Below are positions 43,984 to 53,070 of a DNA stretch of 64,000 nt, one piece after another; within the stretch, counting starts at the first letter, position 1; every line of letters starts with the position of its first letter. The notes under the pieces are model-generated. The model was not told the origin of the DNA. It made no database searches and was given only the letters and a program-made list of their open reading frames with translations. The translations under genes and the position numbers were made by a program. Source of the stretch: Aldehydirespirator sp965116665 (GTDB lineage Bacteria; Actinomycetota; Acidimicrobiia; Acidimicrobiales; Aldehydirespiratoraceae); NCBI GenBank assembly GCA_965116665.1, contig OZ220709.1:868001-932000 (forward strand), read 5' to 3'.

Positions 43984-45294
43984 ATGTCCTCAGCAATCGT
44001 GGCCGGTATCGCTCTGGCGCTGGCCGTGTTCTTCGTGATCCTGATCGTCCGGTCCCTGATCGTGATCTGCCCGCCCAACCGGGTGGCTGTCATCTCGGGC
44101 CGCAAGCGGGCCCTCTCGGACGGTCGCACCGTCGGCTACCGGATCCTCAAGGGCGGGCGCACCCTGAGGATCCCGCTGATCGAGCGGGTGGCCTGGATGG
44201 ACCTCAACACCATCCCGTTGGAGGTGGCGGTCACCAACGCCTACTCGCGGGGCGCGATTCCGCTCAACGTGATGGGCATCGCCAACGTGAAGGTGTCGAG
44301 CGGTGAGGGCCTGCTGGAGAACGCCGCAGAGCGCTTCCTGCACGTCGACCACAGCCAAATCGGCAAGATCGCCAAGGAGACCCTGGAGGCCAACCTGCGG
44401 GGCGTGCTGGCCACGATGTCGCCTGAGGAGGTCAACGAGGACAGGCTCAAGTTCAGCCAGCAGCTCATCGACGAGGCCGACGACGACATCAAGACCCTGG
44501 GCCTGGAGCTCGACGTGCTGAAGATCCAGAACGTCACCGACGATGTGAACTACCTCGAGTCGGTGGGCCGGCGCCTCACCGCCGAGGTCATCCGGGACGC
44601 CCGGGTGGCCGAGGCCAACCGCACCGCTGAGTCCGAGCAGGCCGAGGCGGCCGCCCGCCGTACCGCCCAGGTGGCCCAGATCGAGGCCGACAAGAAGATC
44701 GTCGAGGAGCAGAACGCGCTGCGGGTGCGCACCGCCGAGCTGGAGGCCATCTCCAGGGCCCGCGAGGAGGAGGCTCTGGTGGCCGGCGCGACCGCCAAGG
44801 CGGTGGCCAGCCAGGAGCTGGAGACCGAGCGGATCGAGCTCGAGAAGCGCCGGGTGGAGGCCGATGTCGTGGTGCCGGCCCGCGCCGACCTGGAGGCCCG
44901 CCAACTGCAGGCCCAAGCCGAGGCGGCCACGATCGTCGAGGACGGCAAGGCCCAGGTCGAGGTGTTCAAGCGGCTCACCGACCAGTACCAGGCGGCCGGT
45001 TCCGACGGCCACGACGTGCTGGTGCTCAACATGCTGCCCGACCTCATCGACAAGATCGTCGCCACCGTGCAGAACGTCTCCATCGATCGGGTCGCGGTCG
45101 TGGACACCGGCGCGGCCGCCGGCGGCAACGGCGGCGGCAACGGTGACGGGAGCCCGCGTGGCGGCATCCCCGGGCTCATGAGCCAGCTCCCGGCCTCGCT
45201 GGTGGCCATGACCGAGCAGATCGAAGCGGCCACTGGGGTGGACATCCTGGCCTCGTTGCGCCGCCGCGATCACGAGCAGGGCGACGAGCGCTGA
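43984..45294 (+). CDS. Flotillin-like membrane scaffold protein
   Basis: 436 residues: an N-terminal membrane segment (VAGIALALAVFFVILIVRSL), a band-7/PHB domain (about 30-190; LIVICPPNRVAVISGRKRAL, IPLEVAVTNAYSRGAIPLNV), a long Ala/Glu-rich coiled coil (about 200-330), and a C-terminal Gly/Asn-rich linker. Starts with ATG after GGGAGGGAAGG. Flotillins recruit partners to ordered membrane domains. It follows NfeD by 145 bp, the usual pairing. Confidence 0.9.
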   Translation: MSSAIVAGIALALAVFFVILIVRSLIVICPPNRVAVISGRKRALSDGRTVGYRILKGGRTLRIPLIERVAWMDLNTIPLEVAVTNAYSRGAIPLNVMGIANVKVSSGEGLLENAAERFLHVDHSQIGKIAKETLEANLRGVLATMSPEEVNEDRLKFSQQLIDEADDDIKTLGLELDVLKIQNVTDDVNYLESVGRRLTAEVIRDARVAEANRTAESEQAEAAARRTAQVAQIEADKKIVEEQNALRVRTAELEAISRAREEEALVAGATAKAVASQELETERIELEKRRVEADVVVPARADLEARQLQAQAEAATIVEDGKAQVEVFKRLTDQYQAAGSDGHDVLVLNMLPDLIDKIVATVQNVSIDRVAVVDTGAAAGGNGGGNGDGSPRGGIPGLMSQLPASLVAMTEQIEAATGVDILASLRRRDHEQGDER

Positions 45295-45328
45295 AGCTGC
45301 GTCCCTGAGCTGACTCCGGCGACACAGC

Positions 45329-46240
45329 ATGGGCGGACATCTCGACGGCAGGACCATCGCGGTCACCGGCGGCGGCGGCGGTATCGGAAGGGCGGTGTCG
45401 CTGGCCTGCGCGACCGAGGGAGCCAACGTGGTGGTCGCGGACTACGGCGTTGCTCTCGATGGCTCGGACCCCTCGAGCGAGGTGGCCGAGGCCGCCGTGG
45501 ACGAGATCCGGGCCGCGGGCGGCGAGGCGATCGCGGTGGCGGGCGACGTCTCCCGATTCGATGTGGGCGCCGGCATCGTCGAAGCGGCCTGCGATCAGTG
45601 GGGGAGCATCGACGGCGTGGTCTGCGGAGCGGGCGTGCTGCGTGAGCGGATGCTGTTCAACATGAGCGAACAGGAGTGGGACCATGTGGTGGCCGTCCAC
45701 CTGAAGGGCCACTTCAACGTCTACCGGGCCGCGCTGGCCCGGATGCGCAAGCAGCCGGCAGGCGGTTCGCTGGTCGGGTTCACCTCGGGAGCGTTCTCGG
45801 CCTCCACCGCTCAGGCCAACTACTCGGCGGCCAAGGGCGGGATCGTGAGCCTCACCCGCTCGGCCGCCATGACCGCGGCTTCGATACGGCTCCGGGGCGG
45901 TCCCGCCATCAACGCCAACTGCATCGCGCCGACGGCCCGCACCCGAATGAGCGAGAACGTGCCGTTCGAGATCGAGACGGGCGAGCCCGAGGCGGTGGCC
46001 CCCCTGGCCGTCTATCTCCTCAGCGACGTCGGCCGGGACGTCAACGCCCAGATCTACACCGTTGTGGGGAGGCGGATCTCGGTCTGGAACCAGCCCGAAG
46101 AGGTGCGCTCGATGTGGTCGGCCGGCGACCGGTGGACGCCCGCCGAGATCGCCGAGTCGCTGCCGCGAACCATCGGGCAGGAGCCGAACCCGTTGATCGC
46201 CGATCTCGAGCGGCGCATGGCCGAGATGGCCGGCGGGTGA
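45329..46240 (+). CDS. Short-chain dehydrogenase, peroxisomal multifunctional-enzyme type
   Basis: 303-residue SDR: cofactor loop TGGGGGIGRAVSLACATEGA, NAG-equivalent CGAGVLRERM, catalytic Tyr-x3-Lys in ANYSAAKGGIVSLTRSAA. The segments VLRERMLFNMSEQEWDHVVA and CIAPTARTRMSE resemble the 3-hydroxyacyl-CoA dehydrogenase domain of MFE-2 proteins and the SDRs of the mycobacterial steroid side-chain and ring-degradation regulon. The C-terminal 60 residues extend beyond the minimal SDR. It precedes ipdF by 3 nt and is likely to work with it. Confidence 0.83.
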   Translation: MGGHLDGRTIAVTGGGGGIGRAVSLACATEGANVVVADYGVALDGSDPSSEVAEAAVDEIRAAGGEAIAVAGDVSRFDVGAGIVEAACDQWGSIDGVVCGAGVLRERMLFNMSEQEWDHVVAVHLKGHFNVYRAALARMRKQPAGGSLVGFTSGAFSASTAQANYSAAKGGIVSLTRSAAMTAASIRLRGGPAINANCIAPTARTRMSENVPFEIETGEPEAVAPLAVYLLSDVGRDVNAQIYTVVGRRISVWNQPEEVRSMWSAGDRWTPAEIAESLPRTIGQEPNPLIADLERRMAEMAGG

Positions 46241-46243
46241 GCC

Positions 46244-47053
46244 GTGGCTTCCGGGAGCGGCGAGCGGCGGTGGCCTGAGCCTCCGTCGGAGCCACCCGGT
46301 CGGGGCCTGCTGGACGGCCGGCGGGTGGTGGTCACTGCGGCGGCCGGCGCGGGCATCGGCTCGGCCGTCGCCCGGCGGGCGCTGCTCGAGGGCGCCAGGG
46401 TTCTCATCTCCGACATTCACGAGCGGCGCCTCGCCTCCACCTGCGACTGGTTGGAGGCCGGTACCGGGTCGCGGCCTGCCGCGGTCAGGTGCGACGTGAC
46501 CTCCGAGGGCGACGTCGGCGCCTTGATGGACTCCGCAGTGGAGCTGCTGGGGGGCATCGACGTGATGATGAACAATGCGGGGCTGGGCGGATCGGTGCGC
46601 CTGGTGGACATGACCGACGAGCAATGGTCGGCCGTACTGTCGGTGACGCTCGACGGGACCATGCGGTGCACCCGGGCCGCGCTGCGTCGCATGATCGACC
46701 AAGGCACCGGCGGCGCCATCGTCAACAACGCCTCGGTGTCGGGATGGAGGGCCCAGACCGAGCAGACCCACTACGCGGCGGCCAAGGCCGGGGTGATGGC
46801 CCTCACCCGGTGCGCCGCGCTGGAGGCGGCCGAGCACGGCATCAGGGTGAACTGCGTGGCGCCCAGCCTGGCCTGGCACCCGTTCCTGGCCAAGACCACC
46901 GACGAGGCGCTGCTGGCCGACCTGGCCCGGCGAGAGGCCTTCGGGCGCCCGGCCGAGCCTTGGGAGGTGGCCAACGTGATGGTGTTCCTGGCCAGCGACC
47001 TTGCCGGCTATATGACCGGAGAAGTGGTGTCGGTCAGCAGCCAGCACCCCTGA
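46244..47053 (+). CDS. ipdF: IpdF-like short-chain dehydrogenase of steroid ring C/D degradation
   Basis: 269-residue SDR from GTG 46244. The N-terminal RGLLDGRRVVVTAAAGAGIG, the internal VNNASVSGWRAQTEQTHYAA and AAKAGVMALTRCAALEAAE, and the C-terminal TGEVVSVSSQHP closely follow the pattern I recall for mycobacterial IpdF (Rv3559c type). IpdF oxidises the 5-hydroxy group of the HIP-derived CoA ester. Catalytic Tyr and Lys are in HYAAAKAG. The ipdA gene at the right edge of the window belongs to the same pathway. Confidence 0.8.
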   Translation: MASGSGERRWPEPPSEPPGRGLLDGRRVVVTAAAGAGIGSAVARRALLEGARVLISDIHERRLASTCDWLEAGTGSRPAAVRCDVTSEGDVGALMDSAVELLGGIDVMMNNAGLGGSVRLVDMTDEQWSAVLSVTLDGTMRCTRAALRRMIDQGTGGAIVNNASVSGWRAQTEQTHYAAAKAGVMALTRCAALEAAEHGIRVNCVAPSLAWHPFLAKTTDEALLADLARREAFGRPAEPWEVANVMVFLASDLAGYMTGEVVSVSSQHP

Positions 47054-47093
47054 CGGGGTGCGGTGACGCCGCCGGACGGGGATCGCCACAACG

Positions 47094-48935
47094 ATGGGAC
47101 CGCACGTCACCGCCAGAACATCGCTGGCCGTGCTGGCTGCGGCCGTCCTGGTGGCCGGTGCCTGCGGCGGCGGCGGTGAAGGCTCCGGGCCACCGGACAA
47201 GATCTCAGTCGAGACCAGCCGATCAGAAGCGGCTCCTGCCGGCGACGACACCTCTGTCAGCGGTGCCGGCGGCGGCGCTGACCCCGAGGAGGGAGCCGGA
47301 CCGGGCGCGGCCGCCGGCGACCGGGTCGAGGAGGGGCAGCTGACAGCTCCGCTCGACACCGTGCCGCCCGCCGGTGACGCGGCACCGGACGGGGCGTCGG
47401 CCGGTTCGGAGCCGAGGTTCGGCGGGACCCTGCGGGTCGCGGTGGAGGCCGAGACCGATGGGCTCAACCCGACGGCCAACAACTTCGCGGTGTCGGCCTA
47501 CGTGATGGCGTTCCCCATGTTCGACCCGCTGGCCTACTGGGACACCGGCGGCCGGTGGATCCCTTACCTGGCCGAGTCGTTCACCAAGGTCGGCGACGGG
47601 TCGGCCTGGCGGATGAGGCTGCGGGAGGGGGTGCGATTCCACGACGGCACCGCCCTCGACGCCGATGACGTGATAGCCACGTTCGAGGCCCAGCTCGCCG
47701 ACCCCGTCGTCTCTCTGGCCATCGTCCACCTCTACGAGCGCGACGAGCCCATCGTCAAGATCGACGACCTCACCGTCGAGTACCAGCTGACGCGGCCCTT
47801 CGCGGCCTTTCCCCGCCAGCTCACGAACCAGCTCGGGATGGTGCTGCCGTCGGAATGGCTGGACCTCGCCTACGAGGACCCGACATTGAACCAGATGCCG
47901 GTGGGCCAGGGACCGTTCATGATCGAGAGCCGGGTCCAGGACACCAGGACCGTTCTGGTTCGCAATCCCGACTACTGGGCCGCGAACACCATCGACGTGT
48001 ACCTGGACCGCATCGAGGTCTACCCGATCACCGATTCTGCGATCGCGGCGTCCCGGCTGGTGGCGGGCGAGCTCGACATGATGATCACCGACAACCCCGA
48101 CGCGATCGCTGTCCTGCGCGAGGCCACCGAAGTGAGGACCGTGGAGAACCTGCGCTCCGGCGAGCACTTCGCCATGCTCAACACCTCCAAGCCGCCCTTC
48201 GACGACATCCGGGCCCGCCAGGCCCTGACGTTCCTCACCGACCGCGACGCCTACGTGGCCCTCATCCGCCAGGACACCGCCCCCGCAGCCGACACGATGT
48301 TCCATCCCGACCTGATCTGGCATGCCCCCGACATCGAACAGCCGACCAACAACAGGCAAGAAGCCGCCCCGCTGGTGGAGGACTACTGCGCCGACAACCC
48401 CGACCACTGCATCGACCGCAGGATCAGCATGGAGCTGCAGCACTCCGGTCCGTCGGTGATCCAGACCCGCATCGCGGACCTGCTCGTCGACAATTGGGGT
48501 GACCACTTCGACGTCACCGTGCAGGAGCTGCTGCAGGACAACCACATCGTGGAGGTCGCCCTCGGGCAGTACGACGCCGTCACCTGGCGGCAGTTCGGGG
48601 AGGTCGATCCCGACAATGACGTCGTGTGGCTCGAGTGCGCGTCGGTGAGCTTCATCTCCCTGAACTGGACCCGCTACTGCGACCCCGAGCGCGACGGGTT
48701 GATGTACGAGCAGCGCGGCATCGACGACCTGGACCGGCGCGTGGAGATCTGGCACGAGATCCAACGAACGGTGCGCGACGCATACACCCATATCTTCTTC
48801 AATCACGCCAACTGGGCCATCGGCGCCCACCACACCGTCCACAACGTCTGCGGCCAGACGGCGCCCGCGGACGGAACCGAGTTGTTCTGCAACAACCAGG
48901 GCCGGGCCCAACTGCACCAGGTCTGGCTGGACTGA
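47094..48935 (+). CDS. Dpp/Opp-type substrate-binding lipoprotein 1 of 4
   Basis: 613 residues. Lipoprotein signal ends VLVAGAC followed by GGGG; then about 85 residues of Gly, Pro, Asp and Ser-rich linker including LTAPLDTVPPA; then a family-5 solute-binding domain: FGGTLRVAVEAETDGLNPTA, VRFHDGTALDADDVIATFEA, LVRNPDYWAANTIDVYLDRI, FDDIRARQALTFLTDRDAYV. It captures peptides or similar solutes outside the membrane for the permeases at 55080-57034. ATG 47094 is preceded by GGGGA. First of four paralogues. Confidence 0.92.
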   Translation: MGPHVTARTSLAVLAAAVLVAGACGGGGEGSGPPDKISVETSRSEAAPAGDDTSVSGAGGGADPEEGAGPGAAAGDRVEEGQLTAPLDTVPPAGDAAPDGASAGSEPRFGGTLRVAVEAETDGLNPTANNFAVSAYVMAFPMFDPLAYWDTGGRWIPYLAESFTKVGDGSAWRMRLREGVRFHDGTALDADDVIATFEAQLADPVVSLAIVHLYERDEPIVKIDDLTVEYQLTRPFAAFPRQLTNQLGMVLPSEWLDLAYEDPTLNQMPVGQGPFMIESRVQDTRTVLVRNPDYWAANTIDVYLDRIEVYPITDSAIAASRLVAGELDMMITDNPDAIAVLREATEVRTVENLRSGEHFAMLNTSKPPFDDIRARQALTFLTDRDAYVALIRQDTAPAADTMFHPDLIWHAPDIEQPTNNRQEAAPLVEDYCADNPDHCIDRRISMELQHSGPSVIQTRIADLLVDNWGDHFDVTVQELLQDNHIVEVALGQYDAVTWRQFGEVDPDNDVVWLECASVSFISLNWTRYCDPERDGLMYEQRGIDDLDRRVEIWHEIQRTVRDAYTHIFFNHANWAIGAHHTVHNVCGQTAPADGTELFCNNQGRAQLHQVWLD

Positions 48936-48939
48936 CCCG

Positions 48940-49042
48940 CGAGAGCCCGCATACGCGAGAGCCCGCACACCACCACGATGCTGGCCCCGGTCGCGTCCGA
49001 CGAGAGCCCGCATACGCGAGAGCCCGCATATTGGACGGGCTC
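48940..49042. repeat. Duplicated 28-nt element and adjacent hairpin between binding-protein genes 1 and 2
   Basis: The same 28-nt sequence, itself two copies of CGAGAGCCCGCA separated by TACG, stands at 48940-48967 and 49001-49028. The second copy runs into a stem of GAGCCCG (49020-49026) with CGGGCTC (49036-49042) around a 9-nt loop. It could attenuate or stabilise the transcript between the two genes. Confidence 0.7.
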
Positions 49043-49131
49043 CCGGCACTAGTGGCGGCCGGATAGCGCTTCTGGCAGAGTAATGCGGCTAGGTGCCGGT
49101 TCACCCGCCTCGAATGGAAGGGCAAGCGGGG

Positions 49132-51069
49132 ATGGCTTTGCGACGGATCAACAAGCCTTGGAGATGGTGGCTCGGTGCCGTGCTCGCCTTCGCCATGATC
49201 GCGGCAGCATGCGGCGGCGGGGGAGACGACGGCGAGTCGCAGCCCTCCCAGGCGGTCGAGACCACCGAGACGGCCGCCCCCTCCGAGTCCGCAGACTCCG
49301 GTGACGATGATGCCGTCGATGACGGCGATGGTGCGGGCGACGCGGCGCCCGCTCCGGCCGACACCGAGCCGGAGACCGTGGAGGAGCCACTGACCGCGCC
49401 GGTGGACACCACGACCACGACCACCGCGCCGCCGCCGGCCGAGGACGGCGAGGAGGCCGTCGTGGAGGCGCCGCCGACGACGACGGTGCCGCAGTTCGGG
49501 GGCACGCTGCGGGTCGGTGTGGAGGCCGAGGGCGACAGCCTGAACCCCACCTCCGGCAGCTTCGCGGTGTCGGCCTACGTCATGACCTACCCGATATTCG
49601 AGCCCGTCGCCTACTGGGACACCAGCGGCAACTGGATCCCCTACCTGGCCGAGTCGTTCACGGCCATCAACGGGGGCGAGTCGTGGCAGATGAAGCTGCG
49701 TGAGGGGGTGCGCTTCCACGACGGCACCACCCTCGACGCCGACGACGTCATAGCCACCTACGAGGCCCAGCTGCTCGACCTGGAGGTTTCGCTCGCGGTC
49801 CGTCCCTTCTATCCCACGGAGGGCGGGGTCGTGAAGGTCGACGACCTCACCGTGCAGTTCAACCCGCTCCAGCCCATGGCCAACTTCCCCCAGTACGTCA
49901 CCAGCCAGCTCGGCATGGTCCCCCCGTCGGAGTGGCTGGCCCGGGCCCTGGAGGACCCGACGCTCAACCAGTTCCCGGTCGGGACCGGTCCCTTCATGAT
50001 CGAGAGCCGGGTCCAGGACGAGAGGACGGTGCTGGTGCGCAACCCGGACTACTGGGCCGCCGACATCACCGACATCTACCTGGACCGCATCGAGGTCTAC
50101 CCCATCACCGACACCGTGATCGCCGCGGAGCGGCTGGCGGCCGGCGACATCGACCTGCTGGTCACCAGCAACTCCGACGCCATTCTCACCCTGCGCGACT
50201 CGGCGGACGCGGGCGTAAGGACCATCGAGAACGTCAGGTCAAGCGAGGACTTCGCCATGATGAACGTCCAGCAGCCCCCGTTCAACGACATCAGGGCCCG
50301 CCAGGCGCTCACGTTCGCGACCGACCGGGACGCCTACGTGGCGCTCATCCGCCAGGGCACCGCACCGGCGGCCGACTCGATGTTCCACCCGGACCTGATC
50401 TGGCACAACCCGGACGTGAAGCAGGAGACCAACATGCCCGAGCGGGCCGGGGCGCTGGTGGCGGCGTACTGCGCCGACAATCCCGGTGACCATGAATGGC
50501 CCGTCTTCACCGGGCAGCGCCGCCCCTACTGCACCGACGGCAAGATCAACATGGAGCTCCAGTTCTCGGGCCCGTCGGTTGCCCAGACCCGCATTGCCGA
50601 GCTGCTGATCGACGGCTGGGAGGACTACTTCAACGTCCACCAGAATGAGCTGCTGCAGGACGAGCACATCACCGAGACGGCCATCGGGTTCTTCAACGTG
50701 GTGACCTGGCGCCAGTTCGGCGCAGTCGACCCCGACAACGATGTGCTGTGGATTCAGTGCGCCTCCATCGACTTGATCTCGCTCAACTGGCCACGGGACT
50801 GCGACCCCGAGCGCGATGTTCTGCTGTTCGAGCAGCGGGCCCTCAGCAACCGGGACCCCGATGAGCGGGCCCGGCGGGTGGAGATCTGGCACCAGATCTC
50901 GCAGGATCTTCGGGACTCCTACACCTACATCTTCTTCAACCACGCCAACTGGACCATCGGCGCCCGCGACAACGTCCACAACATCTGCGGGCAGACCTCC
51001 CCCGACGGGGTGGAGTTGTTCTGCAACAACCAGGGTCGGGTGCAGCTGCACCAGGTCTGGCTGAGCTGA
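49132..51069 (+). CDS. Dpp/Opp-type substrate-binding lipoprotein 2 of 4
   Basis: 645 residues from ATG 49132 (GGAAGGG upstream; ATG 49114 is an alternative without such a site). Signal peptide ends FAMIAAAC, then GGGG and about 95 residues of acidic, Pro/Thr-rich linker with APVDTTTTTTAPPP. The family-5 binding domain repeats the landmarks of its neighbours (VRFHDGTTLDADDVIATYEA; LVRNPDYWAADITDIYLDRI; FNDIRARQALTFATDRDAYV). It has a small insertion near DHEWPVFTGQRRPYCTDG that the other three lack, probably affecting the ligand pocket or a surface loop. Confidence 0.92.
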   Translation: MALRRINKPWRWWLGAVLAFAMIAAACGGGGDDGESQPSQAVETTETAAPSESADSGDDDAVDDGDGAGDAAPAPADTEPETVEEPLTAPVDTTTTTTAPPPAEDGEEAVVEAPPTTTVPQFGGTLRVGVEAEGDSLNPTSGSFAVSAYVMTYPIFEPVAYWDTSGNWIPYLAESFTAINGGESWQMKLREGVRFHDGTTLDADDVIATYEAQLLDLEVSLAVRPFYPTEGGVVKVDDLTVQFNPLQPMANFPQYVTSQLGMVPPSEWLARALEDPTLNQFPVGTGPFMIESRVQDERTVLVRNPDYWAADITDIYLDRIEVYPITDTVIAAERLAAGDIDLLVTSNSDAILTLRDSADAGVRTIENVRSSEDFAMMNVQQPPFNDIRARQALTFATDRDAYVALIRQGTAPAADSMFHPDLIWHNPDVKQETNMPERAGALVAAYCADNPGDHEWPVFTGQRRPYCTDGKINMELQFSGPSVAQTRIAELLIDGWEDYFNVHQNELLQDEHITETAIGFFNVVTWRQFGAVDPDNDVLWIQCASIDLISLNWPRDCDPERDVLLFEQRALSNRDPDERARRVEIWHQISQDLRDSYTYIFFNHANWTIGARDNVHNICGQTSPDGVELFCNNQGRVQLHQVWLS

Positions 51070-51191
51070 CCACGCCCGAACGCCTGCTTCGAACGGCTGT
51101 GCCAATAGCATTGGCCGGCCAGCAGTGCGGTCCGGCAGGGTTGCACGGCTAGCCGGCGCTCAATCGGCCTCTAATGGGAGGGCAATCGGGG

Positions 51192-53063
51192 ATGGCTGCT
51201 CGACGGATCGATAGGTCACCGAAGCTGTGGGTCGCGGTAGCGCTCACTCTCGGCTTGCTCGCGGCCGCGTGCGGAGGCGGCGACGAACAGCCGTCTGTGG
51301 CTGCTGAGCCCGCCGAGGCCACCGCGCCTGCCGCGGAGACCGCTCCGGCTGAGCCGTCGGGCAGCGGTGGCACCGACGACGGGACGACCGCGACCTCCGA
51401 CGCCGAGCAGGAGCCCGTCGAGGAGCAGGAACTGCTGGTGGCGCCGGTCGACACCACGACCACCACCACCGCGCCGCCGCCCGACGACGACGGTGACGGC
51501 GACGAGGCCGTCGCGGAGGAGCCGGCCGAGCCGGAGCCTCAGCCCAGCGGCACGCTGAGAGTCGCCATCTCAGCCGAGGGCGACGGTCTCAACCCTGCGG
51601 CCAACGCCCTCACAGGGCCGGTGAACAACATCGTCTACGCGGTATTCGACCCTCTGACCTACTTCGACACCCAGGGCAACTGGGTACCGGTCCTGGCCGA
51701 GTCGTGGACCAAGATCGGCGACGGCACGACCTGGCAGGTGAAGCTGCGGGAAGGGATCCGGTTCCACGACGGGACCGAACTCGACGCCGACGATGTGGTT
51801 GCGACGTTCGATGCACAGTTCACCGACCCGGTGATCTCGCTGGTGTACAGGCCCGGGTTCGACCCCGATGCTCCCATCGTCAAGGTGGGCGAGTACGAGG
51901 TCCAGTTCAAGGGGGTGAGGCCCTCGGCCCGGCTGCCGATCGCGTTCACCGGCCAACTGGGAATGATCCTGCCGTCGGAGTGGCTCGATCAGGCCGTCGC
52001 AGACTCGGGCCTCAATCAGATGCCCGTCGGCACCGGCCCCTTCATGGTCGAGAGCCGGATCCTGGGCGAGAAGACGGTGCTGGTACGCAACCCCGACTAC
52101 TGGGCCGCGGACATGATCGACATCCGCCTCGACCGCATCGAGATATACCCCGTAACCGACTCCACCGTCGCCGCTCAACGATTGATAGCCGGAGACCTCG
52201 ACCTGATCATCGTCTCCGGCGCGGAGGCAATCCTGACCCTGCGCGACGCGGCGGACCAGGGATTGACCGTCATCGAGAACCAGCGCTCGGAAGAGTCAAT
52301 GCTGATCATCAACGCGGCGAGCCCGACGTTCTCGGACATCCGGGCCCGCCAGGCCCTGACGTTCGCAACCGACCAGGAGCTCTATGTGGACCTGATCCGG
52401 CAGGGCACGGCGCTGGCGGCCGACACGATGTTCCATCCCGACCTGATCTGGCGCAACCCGGACATCAAGCAGGAGACCAACATGGGTGAGCGGGCGAGAC
52501 CGCTGGTGGAGGCCTACTGCGCCGACCTCCCCCAGAACTGCTCCGACGGGAAGATCAACATGCGTCTGGGCATTCCTGGCCCGTCGGTGGAAAGCGATCG
52601 CGCCGTCGATCTGCTCGTCGCCACGTGGGGTGAGTTCTTCAACGTGGAACCCTCGATCAAGCCGCTCCAGGGTCTGCTCACCGATGTCGTGCTGGGCAAC
52701 TACGACGTGGCTCAGGCGGCCACGTTCGGGGCAGTCGATCCCGACAACGACGCGCTCTTCATGGAGTGCGGGGTGATCAGCTTCATCTCACTGAACTTCG
52801 CCCGCTACTGCGATGAGGAGCGTGACGAGTTGATATACGAGCAGCGCAGGATCGACGACCTGGACCGGCGGGTGGAGATCTGGCACCGCATCCAGGAGAT
52901 CAACCGGGACGCCTACACCTTCATCTTCCTGACCCACGACAACTGGACGATCGGTGCCCGCGACAATGTGCAGAACATCTGCGGGCAGGTCGGACCCACC
53001 GGCGACCCGATCTTCTGCAACAACCAGGGCCAGACCTGGTTGAGCCAGCTCTGGCTCAGTTAG
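51192..53063 (+). CDS. Dpp/Opp-type substrate-binding lipoprotein 3 of 4
   Basis: 623 residues from ATG 51192, with GGGAGGG upstream. Signal ends LGLLAAAC; the linker includes APVDTTTTTTAPPPDDDGDG. Binding-domain landmarks: SGTLRVAISAEGDGLNPAAN, IRFHDGTELDADDVVATFDA, LVRNPDYWAADMIDIRLDRI, FSDIRARQALTFATDQELYV. It differs most from the others around ALTGPVNNIVYAVFDPLTY, where the other three have FAVSAYVM, so its ligand may differ. Confidence 0.92.
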   Translation: MAARRIDRSPKLWVAVALTLGLLAAACGGGDEQPSVAAEPAEATAPAAETAPAEPSGSGGTDDGTTATSDAEQEPVEEQELLVAPVDTTTTTTAPPPDDDGDGDEAVAEEPAEPEPQPSGTLRVAISAEGDGLNPAANALTGPVNNIVYAVFDPLTYFDTQGNWVPVLAESWTKIGDGTTWQVKLREGIRFHDGTELDADDVVATFDAQFTDPVISLVYRPGFDPDAPIVKVGEYEVQFKGVRPSARLPIAFTGQLGMILPSEWLDQAVADSGLNQMPVGTGPFMVESRILGEKTVLVRNPDYWAADMIDIRLDRIEIYPVTDSTVAAQRLIAGDLDLIIVSGAEAILTLRDAADQGLTVIENQRSEESMLIINAASPTFSDIRARQALTFATDQELYVDLIRQGTALAADTMFHPDLIWRNPDIKQETNMGERARPLVEAYCADLPQNCSDGKINMRLGIPGPSVESDRAVDLLVATWGEFFNVEPSIKPLQGLLTDVVLGNYDVAQAATFGAVDPDNDALFMECGVISFISLNFARYCDEERDELIYEQRRIDDLDRRVEIWHRIQEINRDAYTFIFLTHDNWTIGARDNVQNICGQVGPTGDPIFCNNQGQTWLSQLWLS

Positions 53064-53070
53064 GGGACCA

